Shown here: piece by piece, positions 7,737 to 16,924 of the stretch | Layout of the letters: each line of letters starts with the position of its first letter | Position numbering within the stretch: position 1 is the first letter of the stretch | Assembly (NCBI GenBank): GCA_947259225.1 | Contig: CAMYLK010000012.1 | Coordinates: forward strand, 1-64,000 | Direction: 5' to 3' | DNA length: 64,000 nucleotides | Origin: an uncultured Desulfobulbaceae bacterium | Lineage (GTDB): Bacteria; Desulfobacterota; Desulfobulbia; Desulfobulbales; Desulfobulbaceae | Program-made: the position numbers and the translations under genes | Notes under the pieces: generated by a model | Databases searched by the model: none | The model's input: only the letters and a program-made list of their open reading frames with translations | Told to the model about the DNA's origin: nothing

Positions 7737-8582
7737 TTGGCAAAAAAACTAAACAAATCACTTATGGTTCCACCTGAACACAGCCGGGAAAAAACAAGCT
7801 GGAAGAACCTTCACCGCACTCCTCTTGCTGACGTCATCCAGTTTTTTCTCCTGGTTCTTCTTTGCGTCTGGTTCTTTTCTGTCAGTTTCAGGGAATCCGG
7901 CTACAACTGGCAATGGTACCAGGTACCGCAATATATTATCACCCTGGATGAAAACGGTTTTGTGGCAGGCCCCCTGCTGCTCGGCCTTTTTGTGACTTTG
8001 AAAATCTCTGCCGTCAGCCTGGTCCTGGCCTTTGGGATCGGCATGGTTACAGCATTGCTGCAGCTTTCACAATCCTTTGTCGGCCGGATAACAGCCAGAG
8101 TTTACCTGGAAATTATACGGAACACGCCGCTGCTCATCCAGCTCTTTTTTATCTACTTTATCATGGGACCGACTCTGGGACTGAATCGGTTTTTTTCTGC
8201 GGTACTGGCATTAAGCCTGTTCGAGGGAGCGTACACAGCTGAAATCATTCGGTCCGGGATCGTTTCTCTACATCGGGGTCAGTGGGAGGCTTCCCACAGT
8301 CTCGGAATGAACATTTTTGATACCTACCGTTTTGTTATCCTGCCCCAGGCCTTCCGGCGAATTCTCCCTCCTCTTGCCAGCCAGGCCATCTCACTGGTTA
8401 AGGATTCAGCCCTGGTCAGCACCATTGCCATCTACGATCTTACCATGCAGGCGCAGGCTATTATCGCAGAGACATTCCTTACTTTTGAAATCTGGTTTAC
8501 AGTTGCCCTGATGTACCTCTGTATCACCATAACATTGTCACTTGTTGTCAACAGGCTGCAAAAAAAGACTGTTGTGGCATGA
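7737..8582 (+). CDS. polar amino-acid ABC transporter permease (HisM/GltK type), first copy
   Basis: A 281-residue inner-membrane protein with a long first periplasmic part and about five membrane segments in the second half. The transporter contact (EAA) loop is clear: IRSGIVSLHRGQWEASHSLG, about residues 164-183. The start is TTG 7737 (AGGAAA about 12 bases upstream) or ATG 7764; the membrane domains are unaffected. Its partner permease is at 15192, the ATPase at 8989 and the solute-binding protein at 14333, so one transporter is spread over 8.3 kb. Typical substrates of this family are glutamate, glutamine, histidine or arginine; which one is not deducible. Confidence 0.88.
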   Translation: MAKKLNKSLMVPPEHSREKTSWKNLHRTPLADVIQFFLLVLLCVWFFSVSFRESGYNWQWYQVPQYIITLDENGFVAGPLLLGLFVTLKISAVSLVLAFGIGMVTALLQLSQSFVGRITARVYLEIIRNTPLLIQLFFIYFIMGPTLGLNRFFSAVLALSLFEGAYTAEIIRSGIVSLHRGQWEASHSLGMNIFDTYRFVILPQAFRRILPPLASQAISLVKDSALVSTIAIYDLTMQAQAIIAETFLTFEIWFTVALMYLCITITLSLVVNRLQKKTVVA

Positions 8583-8745
8583 ATATATGCGGAGAGAGAA
8601 CTATCATTTTCACAGGAAAACCATATTTTCAGAGAGCTAATTCTTCCTTCCTTTTTCACAATCTCTCTGTTAAAATATTAATATTATACAATTTTCCTCA
8701 TAACTGACTATCTTTTATAACCATCAGAATTAAAAGGGGATCAAC

Positions 8746-8931
8746 ATGACGCAGGAAAGCAAAACAGTATGCCCGACATGCAATGGAAAGAAAATTATTG
8801 ATGGAACATGTGAATGTAACATGGAATGGCGCGGAACCCAGAAGGGAGATGACTGGGAAGACTGCCAGTGTACTCCGGACCAGCCCTGCCCTACCTGTTC
8901 AGGAACCGGTTACATTGATAGTGACTCGTAA
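8746..8931 (+). CDS. small cysteine-rich zinc-ribbon protein (DnaJ central-domain-like CxxCxGxG)
   Basis: 61 residues with Cys pairs CPTCNGK (9-15), CECN, CQC and CPTCSGTGYI near the end, the pattern of DnaJ-type zinc fingers. A good ribosome site (AAGGGG) precedes the ATG. It lies between permease and ATPase genes of the amino-acid transporter, in the same direction. It is probably a free-standing zinc protein; the function is unknown. A second miniprotein with the same CPxCxGxGY ending occurs at 52414-52623. Confidence 0.65.
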   Translation: MTQESKTVCPTCNGKKIIDGTCECNMEWRGTQKGDDWEDCQCTPDQPCPTCSGTGYIDSDS

Positions 8932-8988
8932 ACCCCTCACCTTTTTCAGGTTGAGTTCATTTGAATCTGAACGTCGCTTCCTGAAGGT

Positions 8989-9729
8989 ATGGCACAAGAC
9001 CAGATAGTCATTGCAAAGGAACTATGCAAAACCTTTGATAACGGCGTCAGGGCACTGCATAATTTTACCACAAGAATCAACCGGGGAGATGTGGTAGTTG
9101 TAGTCGGCCCCTCAGGGGCCGGCAAATCAACCTTTCTCAGGTGCCTCAACGGTCTGGAGGAAGTTGACAGCGGTTCTGTTGTTATAGACGGTATACCGCT
9201 TGATGAAAACCCGAAAAACAGGCTTGAAATAAGGAAAGAAGTGGGCATGGTTTTTCAGCATTTCAACCTCTTTCCCCATATGACAGTCCTACAAAATATC
9301 AATCTTGCCCAACAGAAAGTACGTAACAAAACACATTCTGAAGCCGGTCGAGCATCCCTTGACATGCTGGACAAGGTTGGCATTGTCGACAAGGCCGGTA
9401 GTTATCCTGATACGCTTTCAGGCGGCCAGCAGCAGCGGGTTGCCATTGCCCGGGCCCTGGCCATGAACCCGAAAATCATGCTCTTTGACGAAGCGACCAG
9501 TGCCCTGGATCCGGAGATGATCGGCGAGGTCCTGGGTGTCATGAAGAACCTTGCCCGCGAAGGAATGACCATGATATGCGTGACCCATGAAATGGGTTTT
9601 GCCCGTGAGGTCAGTGACCGGGTCATATTCATGGAAGATGGAGAGATTATCGAGGAATGCCAGACTCAAGAGTTTTTTTCGCACCCCGAGCAGCCACGAA
9701 CCCGCCGGTTTCTAGACCAGATTCTTTGA
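8989..9729 (+). CDS. polar amino-acid ABC transporter ATP-binding protein (GlnQ/HisP type)
   Basis: A 246-residue ATPase with Walker [10 protein letters not shown] (about 38-46), the Q-loop in [15 protein letters not shown], the signature [15 protein letters not shown] (about 143-157), Walker [14 protein letters not shown] and the switch His in CVTHEMGFA. These blocks are those of the polar amino-acid uptake subfamily. It works with the permeases at 7737 and 15192 and the binding protein at 14333. The ATG at 8989 has only a weak purine run upstream (CTGAAGG). The gene is followed by a reverse-strand gene that separates it from the rest of the transporter. Confidence 0.93.
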   Translation: MAQDQIVIAKELCKTFDNGVRALHNFTTRINRGDVVVVVGPSGAGKSTFLRCLNGLEEVDSGSVVIDGIPLDENPKNRLEIRKEVGMVFQHFNLFPHMTVLQNINLAQQKVRNKTHSEAGRASLDMLDKVGIVDKAGSYPDTLSGGQQQRVAIARALAMNPKIMLFDEATSALDPEMIGEVLGVMKNLAREGMTMICVTHEMGFAREVSDRVIFMEDGEIIEECQTQEFFSHPEQPRTRRFLDQIL

Positions 9730-9791
9730 TCTTTTTTCATTCACGGCAGCCTGTAACGCATCACCGAATAAACCTCGAACCCGGTCAGTAA

Positions 9792-12700
9792 TTACTCTTG
9801 TTGTTCAATTCCACAGTAGCCGGCTTCATCTGTATCGCTGTCAATCACTGTTATACCCCCTGAAGAGGTAAATTGACCTGCTGCATCTGCAGTGTTTACA
9901 ATCAGCCCTTTCTCTGCCGGGACCGGTTCACTGATGCAGGAATAGCTCTTTCCTGGGGCAAGAGTTGCCGGGAGCTGGCAATCGGGAGCTATGTCATCGA
10001 AGTTATGAGCGGCATCGGAAAGCTGAAGATTTGTTAATTCCACGTTTCCGCCGTTGGTGATGATAAACTTATAAGACACCTCATCGGGGACGCATTCCCC
10101 CTTTGATACCAGATAACTGCAAATGTCCTGGCCGGATTTGCCGGCGCCATCATGAACTGCATTACTGAGGGTGCCGCCATAGGAACTTCTGCCGCTCACA
10201 ACCTCAAAATCCCCGCTCCTGAAACCGGGGCCGATATCAAGACTGCAATCGGTCTTGAGGGTTGTGTGAAAGCGCCAGTCCACGTAAATTTTGATCTCTG
10301 AAGCGTCTGTACCGTCACTACCTAAACCTTTGAAGCTGAAAGGTTCCTCAGGATAGATGCTCCCGCTGAAAAGTTCCCGGGAATCCATGTCTTTAATCAT
10401 CACATGCTCACTATACTGCCCATGGTAGACCAGGCTCAACTCGGTTATTTTGCCTACACATGCCTTCGGGCTGGATGTTTCCGGGATTGTCGAAATCGGC
10501 AGATCACAGTTCACCGAACAGAGTGCTCCCCCAGCACTACTTTCACCTTTCACAATCTCAAAATCTCCGGCAACCAGGCCCGGTCCAACCGGAACCGTGC
10601 AGCCGGTATGCAGCTTGACATAGAAATTATTGCTCACAGTGATAGTAATATAATCTGTCAGGTTTCCATTATATGCCAGGGAGAAGGAAATTATTGCGTC
10701 AGGCAGAACCTCTCCGGAAAACAATTCGTTTCCGTTCTGGTTGATGACCTTGACATCTCTTTTCACAGGTCCTTTGTATTTCAGAGTCATGGATTTCACC
10801 CGGCCGGTACATTCCCGGCATTCACCGGTGTCAAAACCTTCACAACCCTTTACTTCCGGAACATGCCCATCGGGGCACGTTGAAATACCATCACCATCAT
10901 GCCAGATGGAGTCCACGAGGACCTTTTTCTGGAGATCAATTTTTGCAAGAGCACCAAAGTAATGGCCCGGGTCTGTATCAGTGTATTCCTTACCCCTGAA
11001 CGTAGCAGTAGCGATACCATTACTCATGTTCGGGCCTGCCGCTGCCGTGCCTGTCTCGTTGCAGGTCTCACTTACACCGGCGGTAAGACTGGCAATGGTA
11101 CACACAACGCCCAGGTCATCATCGGTGACTGTAATCCCGGCCAGATCCACATCGCCACTGTTTGTTACCGTGTATTCCCAGGTGACGGCACTGCCCACTG
11201 GAATTTCCGGACCCGGACCACTATCGGCGTCATTGTCATTGATTGTTTTTTCTATTTCAAGAGATGCCATGACTGTCTTAACAGTAGTGGAGTCAGAATC
11301 ACTCACCGGAGTACTCTCATCGTCTGTACCGGAAGCTGTTACCGTATCGGTATCATCCCTTCCTACAAGAGCTTGAAATGAGCAAGTATAGCTTCCGCCC
11401 GGTTGAATTAATTGCGGAACGGTGCAGTTGCCACTTCCATTCAAATTACCATGAATATCGTCAGCAAGTGTTTTAATCGTCACCGGATCAGAGTCGGCGC
11501 TAATATTCTGGACTACAATTGTGAAAGTTACTTCCTCACCTGATGCCATAACCTGGCTTTTATCTGCCGTCTTGCTGATGGTAATTTTAGGAAGGGAATT
11601 TTCATAAGTCAGGGTAGCATCACCGGTAGACTCAACCTGGTTGCCGTCATCATCTTTCCCGGAGGCCGTGATGGAACTGGTGTGTTCTTCTCCCGCATTG
11701 CCTGAAATGAACTTCTTGTAAATACACTTCATTTTCGAGCCGGGAGCCAGGTTAACCGGTAGCGCAGTACCGCATGAGCTGCCCACATCTCCGTATATGC
11801 TGTCTGTAACTGATTGAATTTTTACTGCATCATATGCTGAAGTATTCTCTATCACGGCAGTAAATGTTACCTCGTCACCGCTTTCACTGACACTGGCAGG
11901 GAAAGCTGTAGTGGTGGTCAAAATGGAGGATGGTATATCAACTATATCCACGAAAGCACCATCACTACCGGAGACCGGATTACCGTCATCGTCGGTTCCG
12001 GAAGCTACCGCAGTACTGATTATCTTCCGGTTCCCTTCTGTAGCCTCTATTTCATGAGGGATCGTGCAGGAGATATCTTCTCCCGGCTCCAAATCAACAG
12101 GTATGGTTTCATTACAGAATCCGCTGATGTCACCACCGAGTAGCGGATCTTCTACCTTTTCCAGGGTGACCGCATCAACAGCAGAGGTATTCAGCACTTT
12201 AACAGTATAGGTCACAGCTCCCCCCCGTTCACTGACCATGTTCGGGGCAACGCTTTTTATAACCTGAAGGGATGATGGCACATCGATGATATTGACATCG
12301 GTTTTGATCCAAACCTCACCTCCTGTGCCATCATCGTTTACACCACTTGCTGTTACAGTATTTAATATGCCATCACCAGCATTGCCCGTGACATTTTTCA
12401 CCGTGGTGCAGATTGCCATTTCCCCTGGGGGCAATTTTGCCGGCAGGTTTGGTGAACAGTCCCGGGAGTTGAGTGCGCCTCCTTCCCTGTAATAAACTTT
12501 CTTAATAGTAATATTGTCCTCTATGGAGGCATTTGTTATCTCAAGTAAATATTTTACCGCCCCCCCGGGCTCTGGTATACGCTTGGGCATAACAAATTTT
12601 CCGAGGCCGACCAGCGTGACTTTTTTCTGTATGAACACGGCTGCAGACCCTTCGTCTGATACCGGCCTGCCGTCATCATCCTTTCCGCTGGCGGAGGCTT

Positions 12701-14057
12701 TCCTGATTATCCTATCTCCATCCATACCTATTACCGTACCCGGGGTGGTACAGGTAATAATTCCGCCCGGAGCCAGAGTTGCCGGAAACTCAAATTCAAC
12801 AGGGCCGCCGGGGTCATTGTAACAGTATTGCCTGATGTCGCCGCCGAAATCGGGATCATCAATGGCAGTAATGAAAACATCGTCAACCGGGGAAATATTG
12901 GTAATTGTCACAACATAGCTTACCGGGCCGCCCGGCACTTCCAGGATGGTGGGCTCCACAAGCTTGTCCACCTGTATAGCCGAAGGTATATCAGTTATAA
13001 TTACCGTCGCGCTATTTCCTCCTTCAACCTGGCGCTCAAGCTGATCAAGAGCGGTAACGGTGATTTTTCCCGTCAGCCTGTCGCCTGTATTTCCAGCGAC
13101 ATTCCGTTTGAAGGTACATGTTGTTGTATTGCCGGGAGGAACGGCTTCAAGAAAAGTATTTTTGCAGACTTCGGACGCGTCATGGATAATTTTGCTTGTG
13201 CCTTCATTATCAGCATCATCGGTAAGATTGAGGAGTTTTACGGAATTGCCCAGTGAGGTATTGGTCACTTCAACAGTCAACGAAACCTCCCCGCCCGGCT
13301 CGGACATTCTGTCCGGGATGGCTGTAGTGACAACACGGAGTTTTGCCGGAGGGACGGTGATCGGTACATTGAAATCATTGTCGCATTGACAATCAGCAGG
13401 TCCACCAGGAAAAGCACCTGCCGGGCTTATGCACAGCGTGTTGGATTCGGGTTGGCGCCAGCTGATGCAATAAGGAAGGTTGAGGTATCCGTCATTATCT
13501 GTATCGATACAGGTTGCCGTAAGAGTAATACGCGGAATCAAAGATTCATGTTCTGCATCACTATCACCACATGTGTCCTGTATGCCGGCATCATTTTTTC
13601 CATCCAGATCGAGCCACGGAGGGTCAGGAGCATAGGCAGGTGCAGCGGCAGTACAGGTCCCGGTAAGGGCACCGTCAAATCCCGAATCACCATCAGTGGC
13701 AAACCAGAGACCGATATCATGGCGGGCCTGTGGGTTTGAGGCACCAAACAACACCTGGTAGTCTGCGTGAAAAGTGACCGTATCCCCCGGAAAGAGACAG
13801 CCGTCATCAAGAACGGCCACACTGGCGACTTGGCTTATGCTGACATTACCTTCCGCGCATTCAAGTTCGATACCTGCTGTGTCCTCCATGCAGCCGATAT
13901 TCGGTAACACCTCTGCATTTCCGGAACCATCAGCTGAAGCCGTCAGGGCTGTGATCACCACAGCTGAAACAATGGCCGCACCGACAGAAACCCTGATCAG
14001 GGATTTCTGTATGAATTGTACTCTCTTGTTTCTCATGTTCATATTCTTCAAGGACAC
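9792..14057 (-). CDS. giant secreted repeat protein with DUF11-like (Ig-fold) repeats
   Basis: A 1421-residue protein. A basic N-terminus and hydrophobic stretch (about 20-42, ending TALTASADG) look like a signal peptide. Residues about 235-1040 contain six to seven repeats of about 110 residues. Each opens like VxKxVxPxxxxEPGGxVxYxVxVxNxS and closes with an ASGxDDDGxPVS block, typical of DUF11/conserved-repeat adhesin domains; each carries one or two Cys pairs. Two related domains follow, each with a ...GPGxxxGDFEVVxGxSSxGG motif (about 1060-1300), then a last DUF11-like unit. No LPXTG, PEP-CTERM or beta-barrel anchor is seen at the C-terminus. It is probably an extracellular or surface protein. 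GTG 14057 is the longest start; ATG 14042 or 14036 is possible. Confidence 0.8.
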   Translation of the reverse strand: MSLKNMNMRNKRVQFIQKSLIRVSVGAAIVSAVVITALTASADGSGNAEVLPNIGCMEDTAGIELECAEGNVSISQVASVAVLDDGCLFPGDTVTFHADYQVLFGASNPQARHDIGLWFATDGDSGFDGALTGTCTAAAPAYAPDPPWLDLDGKNDAGIQDTCGDSDAEHESLIPRITLTATCIDTDNDGYLNLPYCISWRQPESNTLCISPAGAFPGGPADCQCDNDFNVPITVPPAKLRVVTTAIPDRMSEPGGEVSLTVEVTNTSLGNSVKLLNLTDDADNEGTSKIIHDASEVCKNTFLEAVPPGNTTTCTFKRNVAGNTGDRLTGKITVTALDQLERQVEGGNSATVIITDIPSAIQVDKLVEPTILEVPGGPVSYVVTITNISPVDDVFITAIDDPDFGGDIRQYCYNDPGGPVEFEFPATLAPGGIITCTTPGTVIGMDGDRIIRKASASGKDDDGRPVSDEGSAAVFIQKKVTLVGLGKFVMPKRIPEPGGAVKYLLEITNASIEDNITIKKVYYREGGALNSRDCSPNLPAKLPPGEMAICTTVKNVTGNAGDGILNTVTASGVNDDGTGGEVWIKTDVNIIDVPSSLQVIKSVAPNMVSERGGAVTYTVKVLNTSAVDAVTLEKVEDPLLGGDISGFCNETIPVDLEPGEDISCTIPHEIEATEGNRKIISTAVASGTDDDGNPVSGSDGAFVDIVDIPSSILTTTTAFPASVSESGDEVTFTAVIENTSAYDAVKIQSVTDSIYGDVGSSCGTALPVNLAPGSKMKCIYKKFISGNAGEEHTSSITASGKDDDGNQVESTGDATLTYENSLPKITISKTADKSQVMASGEEVTFTIVVQNISADSDPVTIKTLADDIHGNLNGSGNCTVPQLIQPGGSYTCSFQALVGRDDTDTVTASGTDDESTPVSDSDSTTVKTVMASLEIEKTINDNDADSGPGPEIPVGSAVTWEYTVTNSGDVDLAGITVTDDDLGVVCTIASLTAGVSETCNETGTAAAGPNMSNGIATATFRGKEYTDTDPGHYFGALAKIDLQKKVLVDSIWHDGDGISTCPDGHVPEVKGCEGFDTGECRECTGRVKSMTLKYKGPVKRDVKVINQNGNELFSGEVLPDAIISFSLAYNGNLTDYITITVSNNFYVKLHTGCTVPVGPGLVAGDFEIVKGESSAGGALCSVNCDLPISTIPETSSPKACVGKITELSLVYHGQYSEHVMIKDMDSRELFSGSIYPEEPFSFKGLGSDGTDASEIKIYVDWRFHTTLKTDCSLDIGPGFRSGDFEVVSGRSSYGGTLSNAVHDGAGKSGQDICSYLVSKGECVPDEVSYKFIITNGGNVELTNLQLSDAAHNFDDIAPDCQLPATLAPGKSYSCISEPVPAEKGLIVNTADAAGQFTSSGGITVIDSDTDEAGYCGIEQQE

Positions 14058-14258
14058 AGGTCAGTGTATCAAAAAGAAACAATAATTTCCACTATCTCGG
14101 TTAGTTATTCATTTTGAATGACGTATGAAATGGATAAAACCACTTGATTACCATCAATCATGCAGGTGAGAAATCTTGATTACCGGTATCTGTCCTTTTA
14201 AAGAATACATTCTCTAACAGGCATTCTCATTTGATGAAGGGCTTATATAGTGCAATAT

Positions 14259-14296
14259 CATGCTAGAAAAATCCTTAATTCCATGCTAGCTATAAT
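14259..14296 (+). promoter_or_regulatory. candidate promoter with direct-repeat operator before the amino-acid binding protein gene
   Basis: The octamer CATGCTAG occurs at 14259-14266 and 14282-14289, 23 bases apart (about two helical turns). The second copy abuts a perfect -10 box, TATAAT (14291-14296). A -35 box is poor, which fits an activated promoter. A second direct repeat, CTTGATTACC, occurs twice at about 14143 and 14177. Confidence 0.4.
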
Positions 14297-14332
14297 AACC
14301 AGTTGCAATACCCATCGATAAAGGAGGATCCG

Positions 14333-15166
14333 ATGTTCATTTTTCGCAACATAAGCAGCATTCTCATTATATTCTATACACTGTTCATTATGACAGGCTT
14401 TGTCCAGGCTGCCAACCTGCAACAGCAGCTGACCCGGGAGTCCACCATCGAAAAGGTTATGAAACGTGGTGTCCTGCGAGTTGGCATGGACACCTTTCTG
14501 CCCTGGGCCATGAAAGACAAAAACGGTCAGTTCATTGGTTTTGAAATTGATGTGGCGACTCGTCTTGCTGAAGACATGGGGGTTAAAGTTGAATTTGTCC
14601 CGACAAAATGGAGCGGCATTATACCCGCGCTGTTAACCGGCAAGTTTGACGTCATTATCGGGGGTATGGGAATACTGCCCAAACGGGCACTGAAGGTGAA
14701 TTTTACCGAACCATACGATTATTCAGGGATGGCAATAGTCGCCAGCAGTACATTGGCTAAAAACTTTAACTCCCTTGACGATTTCAATGCACCCAACATT
14801 CAGATTGCATGTAAGCTTGGAACCACTGCTGTTGCTGCAACAAAAAAATTCATGCCAAAAGCTAAGCTCAGGCTTTTCGATGATGAGGCCCATGCCTACC
14901 AGGAACTCCGCAATGGGAATGTGCACGCGGTTGTGGCTTCGGCTCCGCGTCCTGCTTTTGAGGCCCTCAAATATCCGGAAACATTATTTTTACCTATTCA
15001 AGGAACCTTTACCAAGGAACCCATCGGTTTTGCCCTGAAAAAAGGGGATGTTGACAGCCTGGCCTTTTTTAATAGCTGGATAACCACTGTCCGGCATGAA
15101 GGATGGTTTGATGAGCGTCATCATTACTGGTTCGAAACACGTGACTGGGCAAATCTCATAGAATAA
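14333..15166 (+). CDS. periplasmic amino-acid-binding protein of an ABC transporter (SBP family 3)
   Basis: 277 residues starting at ATG 14333, chosen because AAGGAGG stands just upstream. An earlier in-frame start at 14303 has no such site. The first 26 residues form a signal peptide ending VQAA. The mature part has the family 3 features: RGVLRVGMDTFLPWAM, GQFIGFEIDVATRLAE and TGKFDVIIGGMGILPKR, followed by FTEPYDYSG. It should deliver a polar amino acid to the permeases at 15192 and 7737. It is separated by 25 bases from the downstream permease, so the two are likely cotranscribed. Confidence 0.9.
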   Translation: MFIFRNISSILIIFYTLFIMTGFVQAANLQQQLTRESTIEKVMKRGVLRVGMDTFLPWAMKDKNGQFIGFEIDVATRLAEDMGVKVEFVPTKWSGIIPALLTGKFDVIIGGMGILPKRALKVNFTEPYDYSGMAIVASSTLAKNFNSLDDFNAPNIQIACKLGTTAVAATKKFMPKAKLRLFDDEAHAYQELRNGNVHAVVASAPRPAFEALKYPETLFLPIQGTFTKEPIGFALKKGDVDSLAFFNSWITTVRHEGWFDERHHYWFETRDWANLIE

Positions 15167-15191
15167 TATTCCCATTTGGAATCCAGATAGA

Positions 15192-16070
15192 ATGCACTGG
15201 GAAAAAAAGCGCATTTCAGGGCTTGATATCACTGTTACGGTATTTCTGTTCCTGCTTGCAGGATATATCACCTACCGTTTGACCATCGGCCTCAACTATA
15301 AGTGGCAGTGGGGTATCATTCCCACATATCTGTTCCGTTATGATCAGGAACAGGGGCGCTGGGTGTCGAACCTCCTTGTTGAAGGTTTGTACACAACTAT
15401 AAGGCTGAGCATCTGGGCTACACTCCTTGCTTCGGTTATCGGTCTTCTCATGGGTTTTATGCGTACGAGCCGCAGGCTGCTCTACCGTCTTATTTCAACG
15501 GTTTATGTGGAACTGGTCAGGAATACGCCCCCCCTCGTTCTGGTCTTTATTTTTTACTTTTTTGTCAGCGCACATATCCTTCCCCTGCTTGGCCTCGAAG
15601 AATTTATCCGCTCACGGCCTGAAACCGTTCAGAACCGGGTTGCTTTCTTTCTAAGCAGCCCAGGACTACTAACTGCCTTTCTTTCAGGGGTACTTACCAT
15701 AGCCCTGTTCCAGGGTGCATATATTACTGAAATAGTCAGGTCTGGCATCGAGTCTATTGAGCAAGGTCAATGGGAGGCATCCTATGCCCTGGGATTATCC
15801 CGAAGCCAGCAGATGATTTATATTATACTTCCACAGGCAGGGAGAAGAGTCCTCCCGCCGCTGGCAAATGAATTTATCAACACAATCAAGTACTCTTCCA
15901 TTGTCTCAATTATATCGATCCAGGAACTCACTTTTCAGGGGCTCCAGATAATGGCCGCAACACAGGTCACCATCGAGATATGGCTGACAATTACTCTCAT
16001 GTACCTTTTCCTGTGCCTGCTGCTTTCTCTGGCTGTCCGTTATCTGGAAAACAAGCTAACGCAGGCATGA
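15192..16070 (+). CDS. polar amino-acid ABC transporter permease, second copy
   Basis: A 292-residue inner-membrane protein of the HisMQ type. It has an N-terminal membrane segment, then the permease domain with STVYVELVRNTPPLV and the EAA loop IVRSGIESIEQGQWEASYAL. It shares architecture with the 7737 permease, including the long insert between the first two membrane segments (KWQWGIIPTYL here, NWQWYQVPQYI there). The two therefore look like a heterodimeric channel pair of one transporter. It follows the binding-protein gene by 25 bases and is the last gene of the plus-strand group. Confidence 0.88.
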   Translation: MHWEKKRISGLDITVTVFLFLLAGYITYRLTIGLNYKWQWGIIPTYLFRYDQEQGRWVSNLLVEGLYTTIRLSIWATLLASVIGLLMGFMRTSRRLLYRLISTVYVELVRNTPPLVLVFIFYFFVSAHILPLLGLEEFIRSRPETVQNRVAFFLSSPGLLTAFLSGVLTIALFQGAYITEIVRSGIESIEQGQWEASYALGLSRSQQMIYIILPQAGRRVLPPLANEFINTIKYSSIVSIISIQELTFQGLQIMAATQVTIEIWLTITLMYLFLCLLLSLAVRYLENKLTQA

Positions 16071-16241
16071 TCTTAAGAAAAAAGCAGTATTGGCAGGTTT
16101 CTTTCTAATCAATATTGGCTGTGTAGAGCTGGTTATCTACCAGGGGTGGCCCATACTCCTTCCGTATCACGGCAGGTCCCACCGAAAAAGGTATCTACGC
16201 TTTTCGATAGCAAGTTTTCGCGGTTAAAACGATTTATGGTA

Positions 16242-16892
16242 TTAATGGGAACCGGAAGGTTCCATAAATATTCGTTTGAGCTTGAAAAAATAGTCAAATC
16301 CTGACCAGATTGTCAACACAACAGAGAAATAGACTATCCACAATCCAAGGTCGTGGAGAAAGGGTAGGGGCAGCAGGGTAAGAGGGAAGATAAGGGTACC
16401 AAGACCGATATACTGAATTATTGACTTCAGCTTGCCCATGCCACTTGCCTTGACGACTATTCCGGATGAGGCGGCAATGCCTCGCAGGCCGGTCACCATG
16501 AGTTCACGACAAAGAATAACCAGGGCCACCCAGGCAGGCAGGCGTCCTAACGGAATAAGCATAATCAATGCTGTTGCCACCAGCACCTTGTCCGCCAGGG
16601 GGTCCATCAGTTTTCCCAGGACCGTCTCGCTCTGGTATCGCCTGGCGAAATAGCCGTCAACCCAGTCACTCACTGCGGCAACAGCAAAGACCAGCCAGGA
16701 AAAAAAACCCATCCAGACAGTCTGTTCCAGCATGAGCATATAGGCAAGGGTAGCAGCCAGGACAAAACGTATGGCCGTTACACCATTAGGTAAAGTTAAT
16801 ATCTGATCCACAATAATTATTGGTTCTGTATAAAGGTCGAAAACCAAGGGCTCAGCGATGTACCTGGTTGAATTGCCCAGGCACTCACTCAT
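16242..16892 (-). CDS. pgsA: CDP-diacylglycerol-glycerol-3-phosphate 3-phosphatidyltransferase
   Basis: A 216-residue membrane enzyme of the CDP-alcohol phosphatidyltransferase family. The signature D-G-x2-A-R-x8-G-x3-D-x3-D is complete in the segment from DWVDGYFARR to LMDPLADK (about residues 77-105). It makes phosphatidylglycerolphosphate, the precursor of phosphatidylglycerol and cardiolipin. The N-terminus is about 30 residues longer than usual PgsA, which normally begins near LTLPNGVTAIR. The ATG at 16892 has AAGGGG upstream, so the longer form is kept. It ends a minus-strand group after the lytic transglycosylase. Confidence 0.9.
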   Translation of the reverse strand: MSECLGNSTRYIAEPLVFDLYTEPIIIVDQILTLPNGVTAIRFVLAATLAYMLMLEQTVWMGFFSWLVFAVAAVSDWVDGYFARRYQSETVLGKLMDPLADKVLVATALIMLIPLGRLPAWVALVILCRELMVTGLRGIAASSGIVVKASGMGKLKSIIQYIGLGTLIFPLTLLPLPFLHDLGLWIVYFSVVLTIWSGFDYFFKLKRIFMEPSGSH

Positions 16893-16924
16893 TATTAGCC
16901 CCTTTTTTCAAGGTCATCAATACT

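Noticed and set aside
10404..13822. Many long plus- and minus-strand frames opposite or within the giant repeat protein gene
   Set aside because: They are shadows of a repetitive coding sequence, lack ribosome sites and have no recognisable domains.
16115..16175. tRNA or signal-recognition RNA gene in the structured spacer
   Set aside because: No TPsiC-like loop, CCA end or conserved GGAAG tetraloop stem in the correct arrangement.
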